A stretch of DNA of 64,000 nt from an uncultured delta proteobacterium (GCA_903911145.1 CAIWCD010000028.1:37365-101364), one strand, 5' to 3'; numbered from the stretch's first letter, positions 53,401-62,610 are shown. The notes: generated by a model from the sequence alone, not told the origin. Made by a program: numbers and translations.

Positions 53401-54393
53401 CTTCGTTTTGTCGATGGCGTTCCGCAGCTGCGGCCAATCACAGTCGGCTCGTCCGCAGAGCCGCGCGATCTCCACTTCTCCGGCGCGCTCGTGCAGCAGC
53501 TCGCATCGCTTCCGCCGCGCCTCGGGCTCACGGGACGAGGCGTGATGAAGATCCCGTTCGGCGCGGAGTCGGGCGACTTCCATTTCTTCCGCGTCACCAC
53601 GGGACTGGAGTTTCAAGACGCTGATCTCGACTTCACCGACCGCAAGCTCGCGCTCAAGAAGCTCAACGCGAAGATTCCGGTGAAGCTCAACTTCCGTCTC
53701 GACGAGCGCGGCACACTCCCTCTCGGCGGTGCGCGCTCGGGCGCCTATTCGCGCGCGCGTTTCGTCGATTACCAGCCGTTCCTCGCCAGCGAAGATTTCC
53801 TCAGCTGCGAAGAGCTGCGCGTGGGCGATTCCACGGTCGGGCCGATCGCGGCGAACCTGCGCGTCGATCGAAATCTCATCGCTCTTGATCAGCTCGAGAT
53901 GTCTGCGTTCGGCGGAAAGCTCACGGGCCAGCTCATCCTCGACGTCGACATGGGCGCGCGCCAGTTGACCGATGTGCGCTTCCGCGGCGACGTCACGGGG
54001 CTCGCGCCAGGACGTGGAGAGTCGCGCTCGAACGATGTCGTGAACGCGAACGCCGCGCTGCGCTTGAATCCGAAGCGGCTCGAGCTCGAGGGGAGAATCG
54101 ACATCGTCAGCATCGGCCGCGACGATCTGAGCGCAATGCTCGACGCGTGGGACCCGTACCACACCGAGCCGTCGGCGAACCGCTCGCGGCGCGCGCTCGC
54201 GGTGGGCTACCCGAAGCATGTGCGGCTCGGCTTCCACGAAGGGTTCACCGAGATCGTGATGGAGATGGGCGGCGTCGCAGGCGCGGCCGGCATTGATCCG
54301 ATCCACGTCTCGACCGGGCCGCTGCTCGAGAAATACGTCGAGCCGTATCTCAAACTGATGAAGCCCGCGCCGCCTCCGAAGGGGACGCCATGA
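50473..54393 (+). CDS. Giant AsmA-like (YdbH/TamB-like) membrane-anchored protein
   Basis: 1306 residues. One N-terminal membrane segment (about 17-40, RALITVLALLLVSISTLAFVLG) is followed by HPLVKGRIVAAASAAGIALDFDEAHASL, an AsmA-type start. The rest is a long series of beta strands with repeated GxL/VxLxL spacing, consistent with the repeating beta-groove (RBG) fold of AsmA, TamB and YdbH that carries lipids across the periplasm. The C-terminus has SAFGGKLTGQLILDVDMG. The following gene is a lipoprotein overlapped by four bases, as in the E. coli ydbH-ynbE-ydbL operon. No catalytic motif. Function as an inter-membrane lipid bridge is inference. Confidence 0.75.
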   Translation: MSERERQLWPAVRRWGLRALITVLALLLVSISTLAFVLGHIEHPLVKGRIVAAASAAGIALDFDEAHASLRSLHISGLRIAQPKPDESAAPLVSIDRIDAQYSLWRALAGARVKIVSGEIQGVHAAIFADADGTSSITRLMAGMPAPDTKAAAKKPVPLSETLAQLSELKIAIDAFSIRDVSALLVRRDGAKEISRLQFNGLEADLSDIKGALHLLLATPADGARIVEKRGDKEEKLVADARVLFDWSARGKIPRGGLAIELKLRDQALLHLPAKAPAIGELVRVIASVVPEPAVHRTALVVSDLQLLDGAATGSLDAELADQPDGSVKPAIHAGAFDVALERFRLFVPPSIGDLAALSGSVKLSIVEVDLSKGVRIAPNGRAELHATLPHLSWRAPKQSAEVTGARVDLVARPAGDGFALALKFPLESLRASAGGQSFELSHADIVADAHVNAAYRTSGKASLSFASAHAAGAQSLEATAAELRLDLKDADLAAPAPFHIAGGVTLDVTLSHLLAAASGLAVDLGDFKLRAPLQLKAAGTGSGELHLEAAQLMVARAGRPLVAPTTTSLDLKLAQFAYDALAPAHSSVDAQTTFSLGTTTAQLHLDKHAHALDYELAVKAGSLAQVAPFVPARPNSPQIPWAKIGLELGSKGSIEHLGAGVNQTIVQESSLQLTHAALHGEFDVAADLLAATLKSSGTSRAHEVDLAMHLAGLSVQGEARPGDENLKAHAVVDLAQPKAQLHFSASGEALPEGTIDLAAAYERSAARVTYSMTGELHHLDLVGDLLPAPLLEHTDLEWSTLALSLDGSGVLDGLVTSMHELKPVLSRDPLKTVRGKQSLTLAISGLDYANDSDQALVLSSAKLALNASETDALKQLDVSIGAPQGQADAAGVEAKFEAFTAALSATLGRDSLRAQLHLGFGALKQDAVPAYPIGDAAVDLLATAGADGTLHLETIKLDNAAGGSTVTATGAVEAMLRFVDGVPQLRPITVGSSAEPRDLHFSGALVQQLASLPPRLGLTGRGVMKIPFGAESGDFHFFRVTTGLEFQDADLDFTDRKLALKKLNAKIPVKLNFRLDERGTLPLGGARSGAYSRARFVDYQPFLASEDFLSCEELRVGDSTVGPIAANLRVDRNLIALDQLEMSAFGGKLTGQLILDVDMGARQLTDVRFRGDVTGLAPGRGESRSNDVVNANAALRLNPKRLELEGRIDIVSIGRDDLSAMLDAWDPYHTEPSANRSRRALAVGYPKHVRLGFHEGFTEIVMEMGGVAGAAGIDPIHVSTGPLLEKYVEPYLKLMKPAPPPKGTP

Positions 54394-54923
54394 AACGCAT
54401 CGCACTGCTCGTCGTCGCCCTCGCGCTCTCGGCCTGCCTCTCGCCGAACATCGTCATCGTCGATCGCAAGACCTCGCTCGAGCAGCAGGCGGGCGGCTCG
54501 TATCCGACGCTTGCGCGAGAGCTCGAGGAGTCGGGTGTGCAGCCGGGGCCAGTGCCGCTGACGCGCGAGCAGATCGCCGCGACTGCCTCCGCAACGCCGC
54601 CACCGACGGACGCGGGCGAGGCGTCCGATTCGCAGCGGGTCGATGCGCTGCTCTTGCGTCGCTGTGTCGGCGAGGCGCTCGATGGCCGCCTCGCGGTGAC
54701 GAAGTCGACCTGCACGGGAGATCCCGATGAGCAGGAGCTCGCGCATCTGCTCGAGCGCGCCAATCGCAGTCGCCAGCAGACGTGGACGTATCTCGGTTCG
54801 CTGCACGAGAGCGCCAGCCCCGAGGCGGTGCGCGCGGCGTGGCGTGCGACGCGGCTTCGCGAGCTTATCTGCGGCGGCCAGCTCCAGCGCGCGGATGGGA
54901 CGTGGGAGCAGAAGAAGTGCTGA
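54390..54923 (+). CDS. Small lipoprotein, possible DUF1318-like partner of the AsmA-like protein
   Basis: 177 residues. A 15-residue signal peptide ends in the lipobox ALSAC (Cys16). The mature start SPNIVIVDRKTSLEQQAGGSYPTLARELEESG resembles proteins of the DUF1318 type (YdbL-like). The rest is helical with two Cys (SRCVGEAL-like RRCVGEALDG and STCTGDPDEQELAHLL). The ATG overlaps the AsmA-like TGA, and the TGA overlaps the next ATG, so all three genes are coupled. Lipid anchor and context point to an outer-membrane or inner-membrane partner of the AsmA-like protein. Confidence 0.7.
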   Translation: MKRIALLVVALALSACLSPNIVIVDRKTSLEQQAGGSYPTLARELEESGVQPGPVPLTREQIAATASATPPPTDAGEASDSQRVDALLLRRCVGEALDGRLAVTKSTCTGDPDEQELAHLLERANRSRQQTWTYLGSLHESASPEAVRAAWRATRLRELICGGQLQRADGTWEQKKC

Positions 54924-57900
54924 TGCATCCCGCCTCGCGTGCTGCACGCGAGTTGAAATCGTTGCTGCTGCTCGCAGCCTGCTGGTGCATCCCGACCGCC
55001 ACCAGCGCGGCCGAGAGCATTGCTGAGCCCGAGCGACTGACGGCGGGCTCGGCCGATCAGTTCCTCGCGACGCTCGATCCCGCCGGCACGCGGATGTTCT
55101 ACGTGAGCAACGAGAACGCGACGACTGAACTCTACGGCGCGGACCTCAACGTGCGCGCGCCGCAGCGGCTCTTCGACGAAGCCGCGGACGTGACCTGGCC
55201 GCGCGCGAGCCCCGATGGACGGCGGCTGCTCTATCTCTCGTTCCGCAGCGCCGCGACGGGAGAGCTGTGCGTGCGCGATCTCCCCGGAAGCGCGCTCGAG
55301 GTGGGCGAGCGGAAATGTCTGACGCTCGGCGGCCGCACGGCGATGCAGGCGCTCTGGGAGCCGACGGGAAAGAGCGCGCTGGTGGCGTCGCGCGCAGGTC
55401 TCGGGGGCGCGGTCGATCTGCGGCGCTTCATCATCGACGGCCCGGCCGATCAGCCGGGTGAACTCCTGCTGTCGCGCGAGCTCTCGAGTCCTGCGCTCTC
55501 AGGCGATGGCAAGTGGCTGCTCTTCGTCCCGGTCGCTCACGCAGCAGGAGCGGCGAATCCGACCCGCGCTGCCACGTCGGCCGCTGCGTCGGCCACTGCC
55601 CCAGCCACCGCCGTGCGGGCCGCAAGGACGCTCGCGCTCGCCCGCCTCGACGCGCTCTCCTCGCCTGCGCGCGAGATCTCGTTTCCGCTCCCGGGCCTGC
55701 CGGGCTTCCCTGCGTTCAGTGCCGACGGCAAGTTCGTCTATTTCGTGCAGTACCTCAACGACACGAATCTCGACGGCGTCGTCGACGCCAACGATCGCGG
55801 CGTGCTCTTCCGCGTTCCATTCGATTCGGCACAGGAGAACCCGATCGACGTCGCGCACGCGGAACAGCTGACCTCCGCAGAGCACGACTGCCAATATCCC
55901 TTCCCGGGAAAGGATCGGCTGGTCGCGACCTGTCTGAATACTGGCTCGCTCGACGTCTTCTCTCTTCCGCTCGAGGGCGTGGTGCCGCGCAGCTGGACGC
56001 GCGAGAAGCTCGAGGACGAGCTCGTGACCAATCACGCGCCGTGGCAGCGGCTGCTCGTCTATACGCGCTTATTGGAGGTCGATACCGACGGCAAGAGTCG
56101 TGCGCTGCATCTGCAGCAGCTCATCGAGGCGTATCTCTCGATGCACGAATATCAATCGGCCGGCTTCTATTCCGGTCAATTGGAGAAGCTCGCGGCGGGC
56201 GAAATGGGCGAGAGCTGGCGCGAAGAGGAGGGAGTCGCGCAGGTGCTCCACGAACTCGCCCGTCATCGCCGCACGCTCGCGGCCGTGGCCGACGGCCAGT
56301 CGACGAGCGGAGTCACGACCGCATCGCGCGCGCGCATCGAGAAGCTGACGCCGCTGTGCAACGGCAAGATTCGCGCAGTGGTGGAACTGGCCGATCTGGT
56401 GGTGAGCGAGATCAGCGATTCGCTCGGCGAGAAGGGGCGCGCGCTGGCGCTCTTGTCTGACGTGAAGCTCGACAAGGAGACGCGGCCGATCGTGCTTCAT
56501 CTCTATGCTGGGCGTGCGCGCGCGCTGTTCGAGTCACTCGTCGATCGCGAGCATCTTCTCTCCACGGATCGACTCCTCGCCGAGCATCCGAATCTGACCG
56601 AGGCGGAGCGCCTGGCGAATGCCGAGACCTATCTGCACGATCTCCTGCGCGGCCGATCCGCCGCAGAGCAGGCGGAGCTTCTCACCCAGGCTGGGCGCGA
56701 ACTTCCGGCTGATTCCAATGCGGCCTATGCGGTCGCCGTCGAGCAGGCGCTGCATGGTTTGACCGCGAAGAACCAGACCGACATCGAGGCGCGCGTCATG
56801 CCGTTGTTCGAGAAGACGAGCGACTATGAACGGCGCCGCACGCTGGTTCACGAGACTGTGGCTCGAGCGAAGGCGACCGACAGCGAAGCCCTCTGGTACG
56901 ACATCGCCGAGAGGTGGGCGCAGGCCTCGGACAAGCTGCGCCCCGGTCGGCATCGGACCGAGGCGATCTACAGCAAGGTCGGCCTCGAGCGGGCTTATGT
57001 CGAGTGGGCGCAGGGTCGGCTTGAGGCTGCGCGAACGCATTTTAATGCGGTAACGCAGCATACGTCGTCATTAGAGGCCTACGCAGACGATATCGATACC
57101 TCGCTGCAATCGGGCGCCACCGAGGCGGCTCTGGAAGCGGAATTCCGCGCGCGCTTCGCCGACAGGCCGGATGCGCCCGAGCTGCTCTTCGCGCTCGCTT
57201 ACCTCGAGGGGCGCCGCCTGCCCGGCGAGAAGGATATCGCGCAAGTATCGAAGGATGCGGAAGAGGGAAAAGAGCGGCTCAAGGCCGCCATTCACGCGCT
57301 TCCCAATAGCGTGCCGATTCATCACCTCTGGGCATATCTGCGGCACCAGGAATATCTGCGCACTGGGGATAAGAACACCGCGATGCGCGCCAACGCGCAT
57401 TACCTGATCGTCCTCGATCTGGCGCGGGAAGATCCGCGCTATCGCGCCGCGGCCTTGCAGGGCCTGGGATTGCTGCATTCGCGTCTTGGCAATCACTCGA
57501 TGGCGGCCGGTTTTCTCGAGGAGCGGCAGTCGCTGCCCTATGCAAATACGGTCGCGGAGCTCGCGGTCTGCCTCTGGCGCGCGCGCAGTCTGCTGCACTC
57601 CGATCACGAAGGCGAGGCGGCGGCCGTTTCCGATCAATGCGTCGCTCTCATTGATGCCGATGGTGCGCTCGCCCGCTTTCTTCCTTATGCGCTCGATCGC
57701 AGCGCGCTCTGCCACCAGGACGCCGGCGATGCAGCGGGCGCGCGGGCCAGATACGAGCGTCTTGCGCCAATGGTCGCCGCGATGCCGCAGAGTGAGCCCG
57801 ATGGTCGGCGCAACCAGTTCGTCGTCGCGCTCGGCCTTGCGGAAGCGAAGCTGGCGCTGAAGCTGCCGAGCGAAGCTCTCGGCGATCTGAATCGCGCCGA

Positions 57901-58504
57901 ACAGCTGTTCGAGCTTCCCGATGGAATCTCGTTAATCACTTCGGCTTATCCGCATAAGAATCGTACGGGCGCATTTACCAAGCCGTTGATGAGCGAGGAT
58001 TACCAGGTGCTCCTGACGGGAATGCGCGCACGCGCGCTGACGAGCCTCGGCGATCTGGCCGCTGCGGAGGTGCAGACGCGGCGCCGCCTGGAGTTGCTGC
58101 GCGCGCGGATGGAGCGCGACGGCGAGGATCCCGCGGGAGATGACGATCGGCGACTGTTCGGTCTCGCAGAGGCCCAGCTCGGTGCGGCTCGATACCAGGC
58201 TCACGATATCCCTGCCGCGATCGCCGAGATTGAAGCGGGCCTTCGAGCGGCGGATGAGCTCGCACTGCGCACGGGCACACCTGTGCATGGCGTCTCGCTG
58301 GCGCTGCTGCGCGAATATGCCGACCTGCATTTCGAGGGAAAGGTCCCGCTTGAGCAGCTCAAGCTTGATCTGCCTGCGCGGCTTTCGCGCCTCTTTGGCG
58401 AACTGGTCGACCGCCCACAACCGAAGTGGTTGCAGATGCGCGATCGATATCGGCTCTATCTCAATCGTCTCGCGCTCGAGGGCGTGCCGGTCATGCTGCA
58501 GTGA
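54923..58504 (+). CDS. Large periplasmic beta-propeller/TPR protein
   Basis: 1193 residues from ATG 54923 (overlapping TGA of the lipoprotein). A signal peptide (LKSLLLLAACWCIPTATSA) is seen; the LLAAC could alternatively be a lipobox. The first 350 residues are TolB/PD40-like propeller repeats (LDPAGTRMFYVSN, SPDGRRLLYLSF, SADGKFVYFVQ), with a calcium-type D-T-N-L-D-G-V-V-D loop in the last. The remaining 800 residues are TPR-like helical repeats (AEHPNLTEAERLANAETYLH, YRAAALQGLGLLHSRLG). Such proteins are scaffolds. It may organise the AsmA-like bridge. The 3' two thirds have different codon flavour from the 5' part (ATAT and TTA reappear after about 55.9 kb). Confidence 0.75.
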   Translation: MHPASRAARELKSLLLLAACWCIPTATSAAESIAEPERLTAGSADQFLATLDPAGTRMFYVSNENATTELYGADLNVRAPQRLFDEAADVTWPRASPDGRRLLYLSFRSAATGELCVRDLPGSALEVGERKCLTLGGRTAMQALWEPTGKSALVASRAGLGGAVDLRRFIIDGPADQPGELLLSRELSSPALSGDGKWLLFVPVAHAAGAANPTRAATSAAASATAPATAVRAARTLALARLDALSSPAREISFPLPGLPGFPAFSADGKFVYFVQYLNDTNLDGVVDANDRGVLFRVPFDSAQENPIDVAHAEQLTSAEHDCQYPFPGKDRLVATCLNTGSLDVFSLPLEGVVPRSWTREKLEDELVTNHAPWQRLLVYTRLLEVDTDGKSRALHLQQLIEAYLSMHEYQSAGFYSGQLEKLAAGEMGESWREEEGVAQVLHELARHRRTLAAVADGQSTSGVTTASRARIEKLTPLCNGKIRAVVELADLVVSEISDSLGEKGRALALLSDVKLDKETRPIVLHLYAGRARALFESLVDREHLLSTDRLLAEHPNLTEAERLANAETYLHDLLRGRSAAEQAELLTQAGRELPADSNAAYAVAVEQALHGLTAKNQTDIEARVMPLFEKTSDYERRRTLVHETVARAKATDSEALWYDIAERWAQASDKLRPGRHRTEAIYSKVGLERAYVEWAQGRLEAARTHFNAVTQHTSSLEAYADDIDTSLQSGATEAALEAEFRARFADRPDAPELLFALAYLEGRRLPGEKDIAQVSKDAEEGKERLKAAIHALPNSVPIHHLWAYLRHQEYLRTGDKNTAMRANAHYLIVLDLAREDPRYRAAALQGLGLLHSRLGNHSMAAGFLEERQSLPYANTVAELAVCLWRARSLLHSDHEGEAAAVSDQCVALIDADGALARFLPYALDRSALCHQDAGDAAGARARYERLAPMVAAMPQSEPDGRRNQFVVALGLAEAKLALKLPSEALGDLNRAEQLFELPDGISLITSAYPHKNRTGAFTKPLMSEDYQVLLTGMRARALTSLGDLAAAEVQTRRRLELLRARMERDGEDPAGDDDRRLFGLAEAQLGAARYQAHDIPAAIAEIEAGLRAADELALRTGTPVHGVSLALLREYADLHFEGKVPLEQLKLDLPARLSRLFGELVDRPQPKWLQMRDRYRLYLNRLALEGVPVMLQ

Positions 58505-58531
58505 CCGCCTCCGTGATCGACGCGCACTCTT

Positions 58532-59320
58532 CTATATCCGCTCCATTGTCCGCTTCAGCAGTGCGGTCGCGATGCGCGTCGCCAGTCGATCGCCCAGCAG
58601 CCGACTGAGCAGCACGCTCAAGCGATTCGTAAGCCCCGGCACCGCGATCCTCCTGCCAGCCAGCGCAGCGTCGATTCCCTCTCTGGCCGCGCGCTCGGCG
58701 GACATCAGGAACTTCTTCGCAGCCGGCTTCACCTGCATTCCTGTCGTCGCCAACATCTCCGACTCGGTGCCGCCGGGGCAGAAGCAGGTGCAGCTGATCG
58801 GCGTACCGCGCAGCTCCTCGGAGAGTGCGAGCGTGAAGAACTTCGCAAAGGCCTTGGTGCCCGAATAGACCGCAGCGTCGCCGCTCGCGATGAACGAATT
58901 GACCGAGCCGATGTTGAGCAGATGGCAGGGACCGCCCAGCTTCCGGAATCGAGAAATCGCAGCGTGGCTGAGCTGCGTGAGAGCCGCGACATTCACCGTG
59001 ACCAATCTGTCGGCGGCCGCGGAGCTGTTGTTCTCGAATCCGCCGCGCGACTGCAGACCTGCGTTGTTGACCACGAAGCGGACATCCACGCCCTCCACCG
59101 CCGCGACGACGCGGGCGCGATCAGCAGCAAGCAGCAGATCGGCGCAGAGGAGCTGGACGTCGATGGAGTAGCGCTCTTCCAACTCCTGCTTGGCGATGCG
59201 CAATCGCTCCTCGCGGCGAGCGACGAGGATGAGATTCCAGCCGCGCGCAGCGAGCACGTTGCAGAACTCCCTGCCGATTCCGCTCGATGCACCGCTGACG
59301 AGCGCGACGCCGACGCTCAT
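58532..59320 (-). CDS. Short-chain dehydrogenase/reductase
   Basis: 262 residues, classical SDR. Cofactor motif SGASSGIGRE at the N-terminus, NNAG at about 90-93, catalytic Ser in LNIGSVNS and the pair Y-x3-K in VYSGTKAF. ARREERLRIAK with the Arg after beta2 suggests NADP(H). Its ATG overlaps the TGA of the regulator gene (ATGA), so the SDR is cotranscribed with the acyl-CoA-type regulator; substrate could be an acyl or keto compound of lipid metabolism. Confidence 0.85.
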   Translation of the reverse strand: MSVGVALVSGASSGIGREFCNVLAARGWNLILVARREERLRIAKQELEERYSIDVQLLCADLLLAADRARVVAAVEGVDVRFVVNNAGLQSRGGFENNSSAAADRLVTVNVAALTQLSHAAISRFRKLGGPCHLLNIGSVNSFIASGDAAVYSGTKAFAKFFTLALSEELRGTPISCTCFCPGGTESEMLATTGMQVKPAAKKFLMSAERAAREGIDAALAGRRIAVPGLTNRLSVLLSRLLGDRLATRIATALLKRTMERI

Positions 59321-60807
59321 CGCTTGCTCCGGGTGGTTAATGACAGCGATTCATCCGCCGATGACCGCGGTGGCGCATAAAGCGAGACGCCGCGCACATT
59401 CTCGTCGAGCTGCAACGGCGAGCGCAGCGAGGGGAACGCGCGCTGTTCGCAGTCGGTGCGGTCGCAGAGGCGGCAGGTGACGCCCACCGGAACGGCAGCA
59501 TCGAGCTTCTTCAAATCGAGTCCGTCAGCATAGACGAGCTGCTGCGCATGCTCGACGCGGCAGCCGAGCCCGATGGCGTGCACGCGCGGCATTTCGTGAA
59601 AACCCTGGCTGTCCTGCTGCACGGTCCGTGCGAGGCAGAAATAGATGGCGCCATCGGGCATGCGCGAGAGCTGCAATCGAATCAATCCCGGTGTCGGAAA
59701 GGCCTGAAAAATATTCCAGCGCGGGCAGGCTCCGGCGAATCGCGCGAACTGGATCCCCGAGGCGGAGAAGCGCTTGGAGATATTCCCCGCGAGGTCGATG
59801 CGGATCATATGAAAGGGAATTCCCTGCGCGCCCGGCCGCTGCAGCGTGCAGATGCGGTGGCAGACCTGCTCGAAGCCGACGCCAAATCGCCGACCGATGA
59901 TATCGACGTCATATCGCTGCTCGCGCGCGGCCTGGAGAAACGAGTCGTAGGGCATCAGCACCGCGCCCGCGAAATAGTTGGCGAGCGCGATCCGTGCGAG
60001 TCGCCGCGACCCTTCGCTGGTCAGCCGCTCATCGGCAACGAGTCGGTCAAGCACGGGCCGCAGCGACAGCATGCAGAGCTGGTGTGCGAGCTGCACCTTG
60101 CGACTGCGCGTCGGCAACAGCTCGCTCAACGTCAATATGCGCTTATCGGGATCATATCGGCGCAGCGTGTCCCGCTCGCTGCGCGCGATGCGGACCGTGA
60201 CTTTGTGCGTGCGCTCGAGATGTCTTACGAGTCCCGAGAAGAGATCATCGTGGTCGAGCTTCGCCTTGCGCCAGAGCTCCTCCGCGCCGGCCTCGAGCGC
60301 GGGGAAATGGTTGTTCTGCCGCTGAATGAAATCGGCGACTTCCTCGGAGGGAAGATTTCCCAGATGCTCGACGGCGCCGCCCGCGCCTTCACCGCGATAG
60401 ACGCGCGACGAGAGCTCGTCGCTGGTCGCGCGCGCTCCTTCATATGCGCGATAGAGCTTGAGCACCGCGCGCGCCATCGCCGGACTTGCCTGCGCCAGTT
60501 CACGCACCTCCTGCGAAACGATATCGATCTCCTCGAACAGGGGATCGGCGAAGACCTCGAGAAGCCCCGCGACCGAGCGGCCTTCATCGTCGTTCGCGAA
60601 ACTTCCCAGCTCGACACCAAAGCTCTGCGCGAGCCGGATGAGCAGCGGCGCTGGCAGCGGCCGTCTGTTGTTCTCGATCAGGTTGAGATAGCTCGCGGAG
60701 ATCGCCAATCGCTCTGCGAGCGCGGCCTGGCTCAGGCCCTCACGCCGACGCAGCGAGCGCACCTTCGCTCCGAGTCGTGGCAACTCCGTCCGTCCGTTTG
60801 CACCCAT
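59317..60807 (-). CDS. ScfR/RamB-like transcriptional regulator (XRE HTH plus pseudo-peptidase domain)
   Basis: 496 residues from ATG 60807 (GGGAG eight bases upstream). HTH of XRE type at about 8-70 (VRSLRRREGLSQAALAERL). A long middle region resembles the ImmA/IrrE-like domain, but the metal site H-E-x-x-H is absent (QLAHQLCML instead), as in the short-chain fatty acyl regulators. The C-terminal DUF2083-like part has CRLCDRTDCEQRAFPS, typical of this family. RamB of Corynebacterium controls isocitrate lyase and malate synthase; here the regulator gene diverges from exactly those genes. Likely responds to acyl-CoA or a related metabolite. Confidence 0.85.
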   Translation of the reverse strand: MGANGRTELPRLGAKVRSLRRREGLSQAALAERLAISASYLNLIENNRRPLPAPLLIRLAQSFGVELGSFANDDEGRSVAGLLEVFADPLFEEIDIVSQEVRELAQASPAMARAVLKLYRAYEGARATSDELSSRVYRGEGAGGAVEHLGNLPSEEVADFIQRQNNHFPALEAGAEELWRKAKLDHDDLFSGLVRHLERTHKVTVRIARSERDTLRRYDPDKRILTLSELLPTRSRKVQLAHQLCMLSLRPVLDRLVADERLTSEGSRRLARIALANYFAGAVLMPYDSFLQAAREQRYDVDIIGRRFGVGFEQVCHRICTLQRPGAQGIPFHMIRIDLAGNISKRFSASGIQFARFAGACPRWNIFQAFPTPGLIRLQLSRMPDGAIYFCLARTVQQDSQGFHEMPRVHAIGLGCRVEHAQQLVYADGLDLKKLDAAVPVGVTCRLCDRTDCEQRAFPSLRSPLQLDENVRGVSLYAPPRSSADESLSLTTRSKR

Positions 60808-60830
60808 CAGAACACTCCCTGCTGCGTGTG

Positions 60831-60869
60831 ATTGACAAGATTTACAACACAACCACAGCTGATTTACAA
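60831..60869. promoter_or_regulatory. Putative operator repeats between the regulator and aceB
   Basis: Three copies of ATT(G/T)ACAA on the plus strand: ATTGACAA at 60831-60838, ATTTACAA at 60840-60847 and ATTTACAA at 60862-60869. The last two sit in identical GATTTACAA nonamers, 22 bases apart, two helical turns. On the minus strand the third reads CACTTTGTAAATC, close to the RamB site AACTTTGCAAA. Placed between the divergent starts at 60807 and 60957. Confidence 0.5.
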
Positions 60870-60956
60870 AGTGCTGACCTGGTGACCGCGCGCAGGTAGA
60901 AAGTGGGGTTGACGCGGTGCGCGAGACGTCACAACCTAGATACACACGGAGTTGAC

Positions 60957-62567
60957 ATGTCGAAGTCCACCATCGAACTGCGAGCGCCGCACAGCCCCGG
61001 GTTCTCGGCCATCCTCTCGGCCGAGGCGCTCGCGTTTGTCGCCGCACTCCACCGCAAGTTTGCCGGGCGCGTCGGCGAGCAGTTGCAGGCGCGTGCGCTT
61101 CGGCAGGCCCGCTTCGACGCAGGCGAGAAGCCGGACTTTCTCCCCGAGACCAAGGCCATTCGCGATGCGGAGTGGACGGTCGCGCCGCTGCCACAGGATC
61201 TGCTCGATCGCCGGGTCGAGATCACCGGCCCGGTTGAACGCAAGATGATCATCAATGCGCTCAACTCCGGCGCAAAGGTCTTCATGGCCGACTTCGAAGA
61301 CTCCAACGCGCCGACCTGGGACAACCAGATCCGCGGCCAGTTGAATCTCTTCGATGCGGTCCGCCGCACCATTCAATTCACTGCCGACAATGGAAAGAGC
61401 TATTCGCTCAAACCGACGATCGCGACGCTTCTGGTGCGACCGCGCGGCCTGCATCTTCCTGAGCGCCACGCCTTCGTCGACGGCCAACCGGTGCCGGGCG
61501 CGCTGTTCGATTTCGGTCTCTACTGCTTCCACAACGCCCGCGAGTTGCTCGCGCGCGGCAGCGGTCCCTATTTCTATCTTCCGAAGCTCGAGAGCCATCT
61601 CGAAGCGCGCATCTGGAATGACGTGTTTCTCTTCGCCGAGGAGACTCTCGCCATTCCGCGCGGCAGCATTAAAGCGACAGTGCTCATCGAGACGCTGCCA
61701 GCCGCGTTCGAGATGGACGAGATCCTCTGGGAGTTGCGCGAACACTCGTCGGGATTGAACTGCGGGCGCTGGGACTACATCTTCTCGTTTATTAAAAAAC
61801 TCGCCGCTGACCCGACGCGAGTACTGCCGGATCGCTCGCAGGTAGGAATGGATCGGGCGTTTCTGCGTGCCTATTCAAAGCTGCTCATCCGCACCTGTCA
61901 CCGCCGCGAAGTGCACGCGATGGGCGGCATGGCCGCACAGATCCCGATTAAGGATGATGTGGCCGCAAACGAGGTCGCGCTCGCCAAGGTGCGCGCCGAC
62001 AAGCTGCGCGAGGTAACCGACGGCCATGACGGCACCTGGGTCGCGCACCCCGGTCTCGTCCCGATTGCGATGGAGATCTTCGACGCGAAGATGCCCGGGT
62101 CGAACCAGCTCTCCGCCAAGCACCCTGAATATGTGATTACGCGCGACGATCTGCTCGAGGTTCACCAGGGCACGCGCACGGATGCAGGGCTGCGGCACAA
62201 CCTGCGCGTCGGTGTGCAATATCTGGAGGCGTGGCTGCGCGGGAATGGCTGCGTGCCGATCTATAACTTGATGGAAGACGCCGCCACGGCCGAGATCTCG
62301 CGCGCACAGGTCTGGCAATGGATTCGCTATGGGGCGCTGCTCGACAACGGCCAGCACGTCACGGCTGCGCTGTTCAATTCGATTCTCCCTGAAGAGTTGG
62401 CGCGAATTCGCACCGAGGTTGGCGACGCGCGCTATGCCGCTGGACGTTTTGATGAAGCGGCCACGCTCTTCGCCCGGTTAAGCCTCGCCGAACGCTTCGA
62501 AGAGTTTCTTACCCTGCCTGCCTACGACCGCCTGCTCGAGCACGAGCAGCATGACGTGCACACCTAA
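60957..62567 (+). CDS. aceB: Malate synthase A
   Basis: 536 residues, the length of the AceB (isoform A) class. Acetyl-CoA plus glyoxylate gives malate, second step of the glyoxylate shunt. Signature [15 protein letters not shown] near 263-277; [15 protein letters not shown] near 111-125 with the metal-binding acids; [16 protein letters not shown]; and [18 protein letters not shown] near the C-terminus with the catalytic Asp. GGAG five bases before the ATG. Followed 43 bases later by isocitrate lyase. Confidence 0.95.
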   Translation: MSKSTIELRAPHSPGFSAILSAEALAFVAALHRKFAGRVGEQLQARALRQARFDAGEKPDFLPETKAIRDAEWTVAPLPQDLLDRRVEITGPVERKMIINALNSGAKVFMADFEDSNAPTWDNQIRGQLNLFDAVRRTIQFTADNGKSYSLKPTIATLLVRPRGLHLPERHAFVDGQPVPGALFDFGLYCFHNARELLARGSGPYFYLPKLESHLEARIWNDVFLFAEETLAIPRGSIKATVLIETLPAAFEMDEILWELREHSSGLNCGRWDYIFSFIKKLAADPTRVLPDRSQVGMDRAFLRAYSKLLIRTCHRREVHAMGGMAAQIPIKDDVAANEVALAKVRADKLREVTDGHDGTWVAHPGLVPIAMEIFDAKMPGSNQLSAKHPEYVITRDDLLEVHQGTRTDAGLRHNLRVGVQYLEAWLRGNGCVPIYNLMEDAATAEISRAQVWQWIRYGALLDNGQHVTAALFNSILPEELARIRTEVGDARYAAGRFDEAATLFARLSLAERFEEFLTLPAYDRLLEHEQHDVHT

Positions 62568-62610
62568 TCTCTCCCGCCGCACCCAATTTCATTTCGCCAA
62601 GGAGCCGCCA

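Noticed and set aside
52006..54405. Minus-strand open frame of 799 codons
   Set aside because: Antisense to the AsmA-like gene; composition dominated by Arg, Glu and Leu, no recognisable fold and no Shine-Dalgarno.
59548..60831. Plus-strand open frame opposite the regulator
   Set aside because: The minus strand codes for a regulator with HTH and a DUF2083-like Cys cluster; this frame is a shadow.
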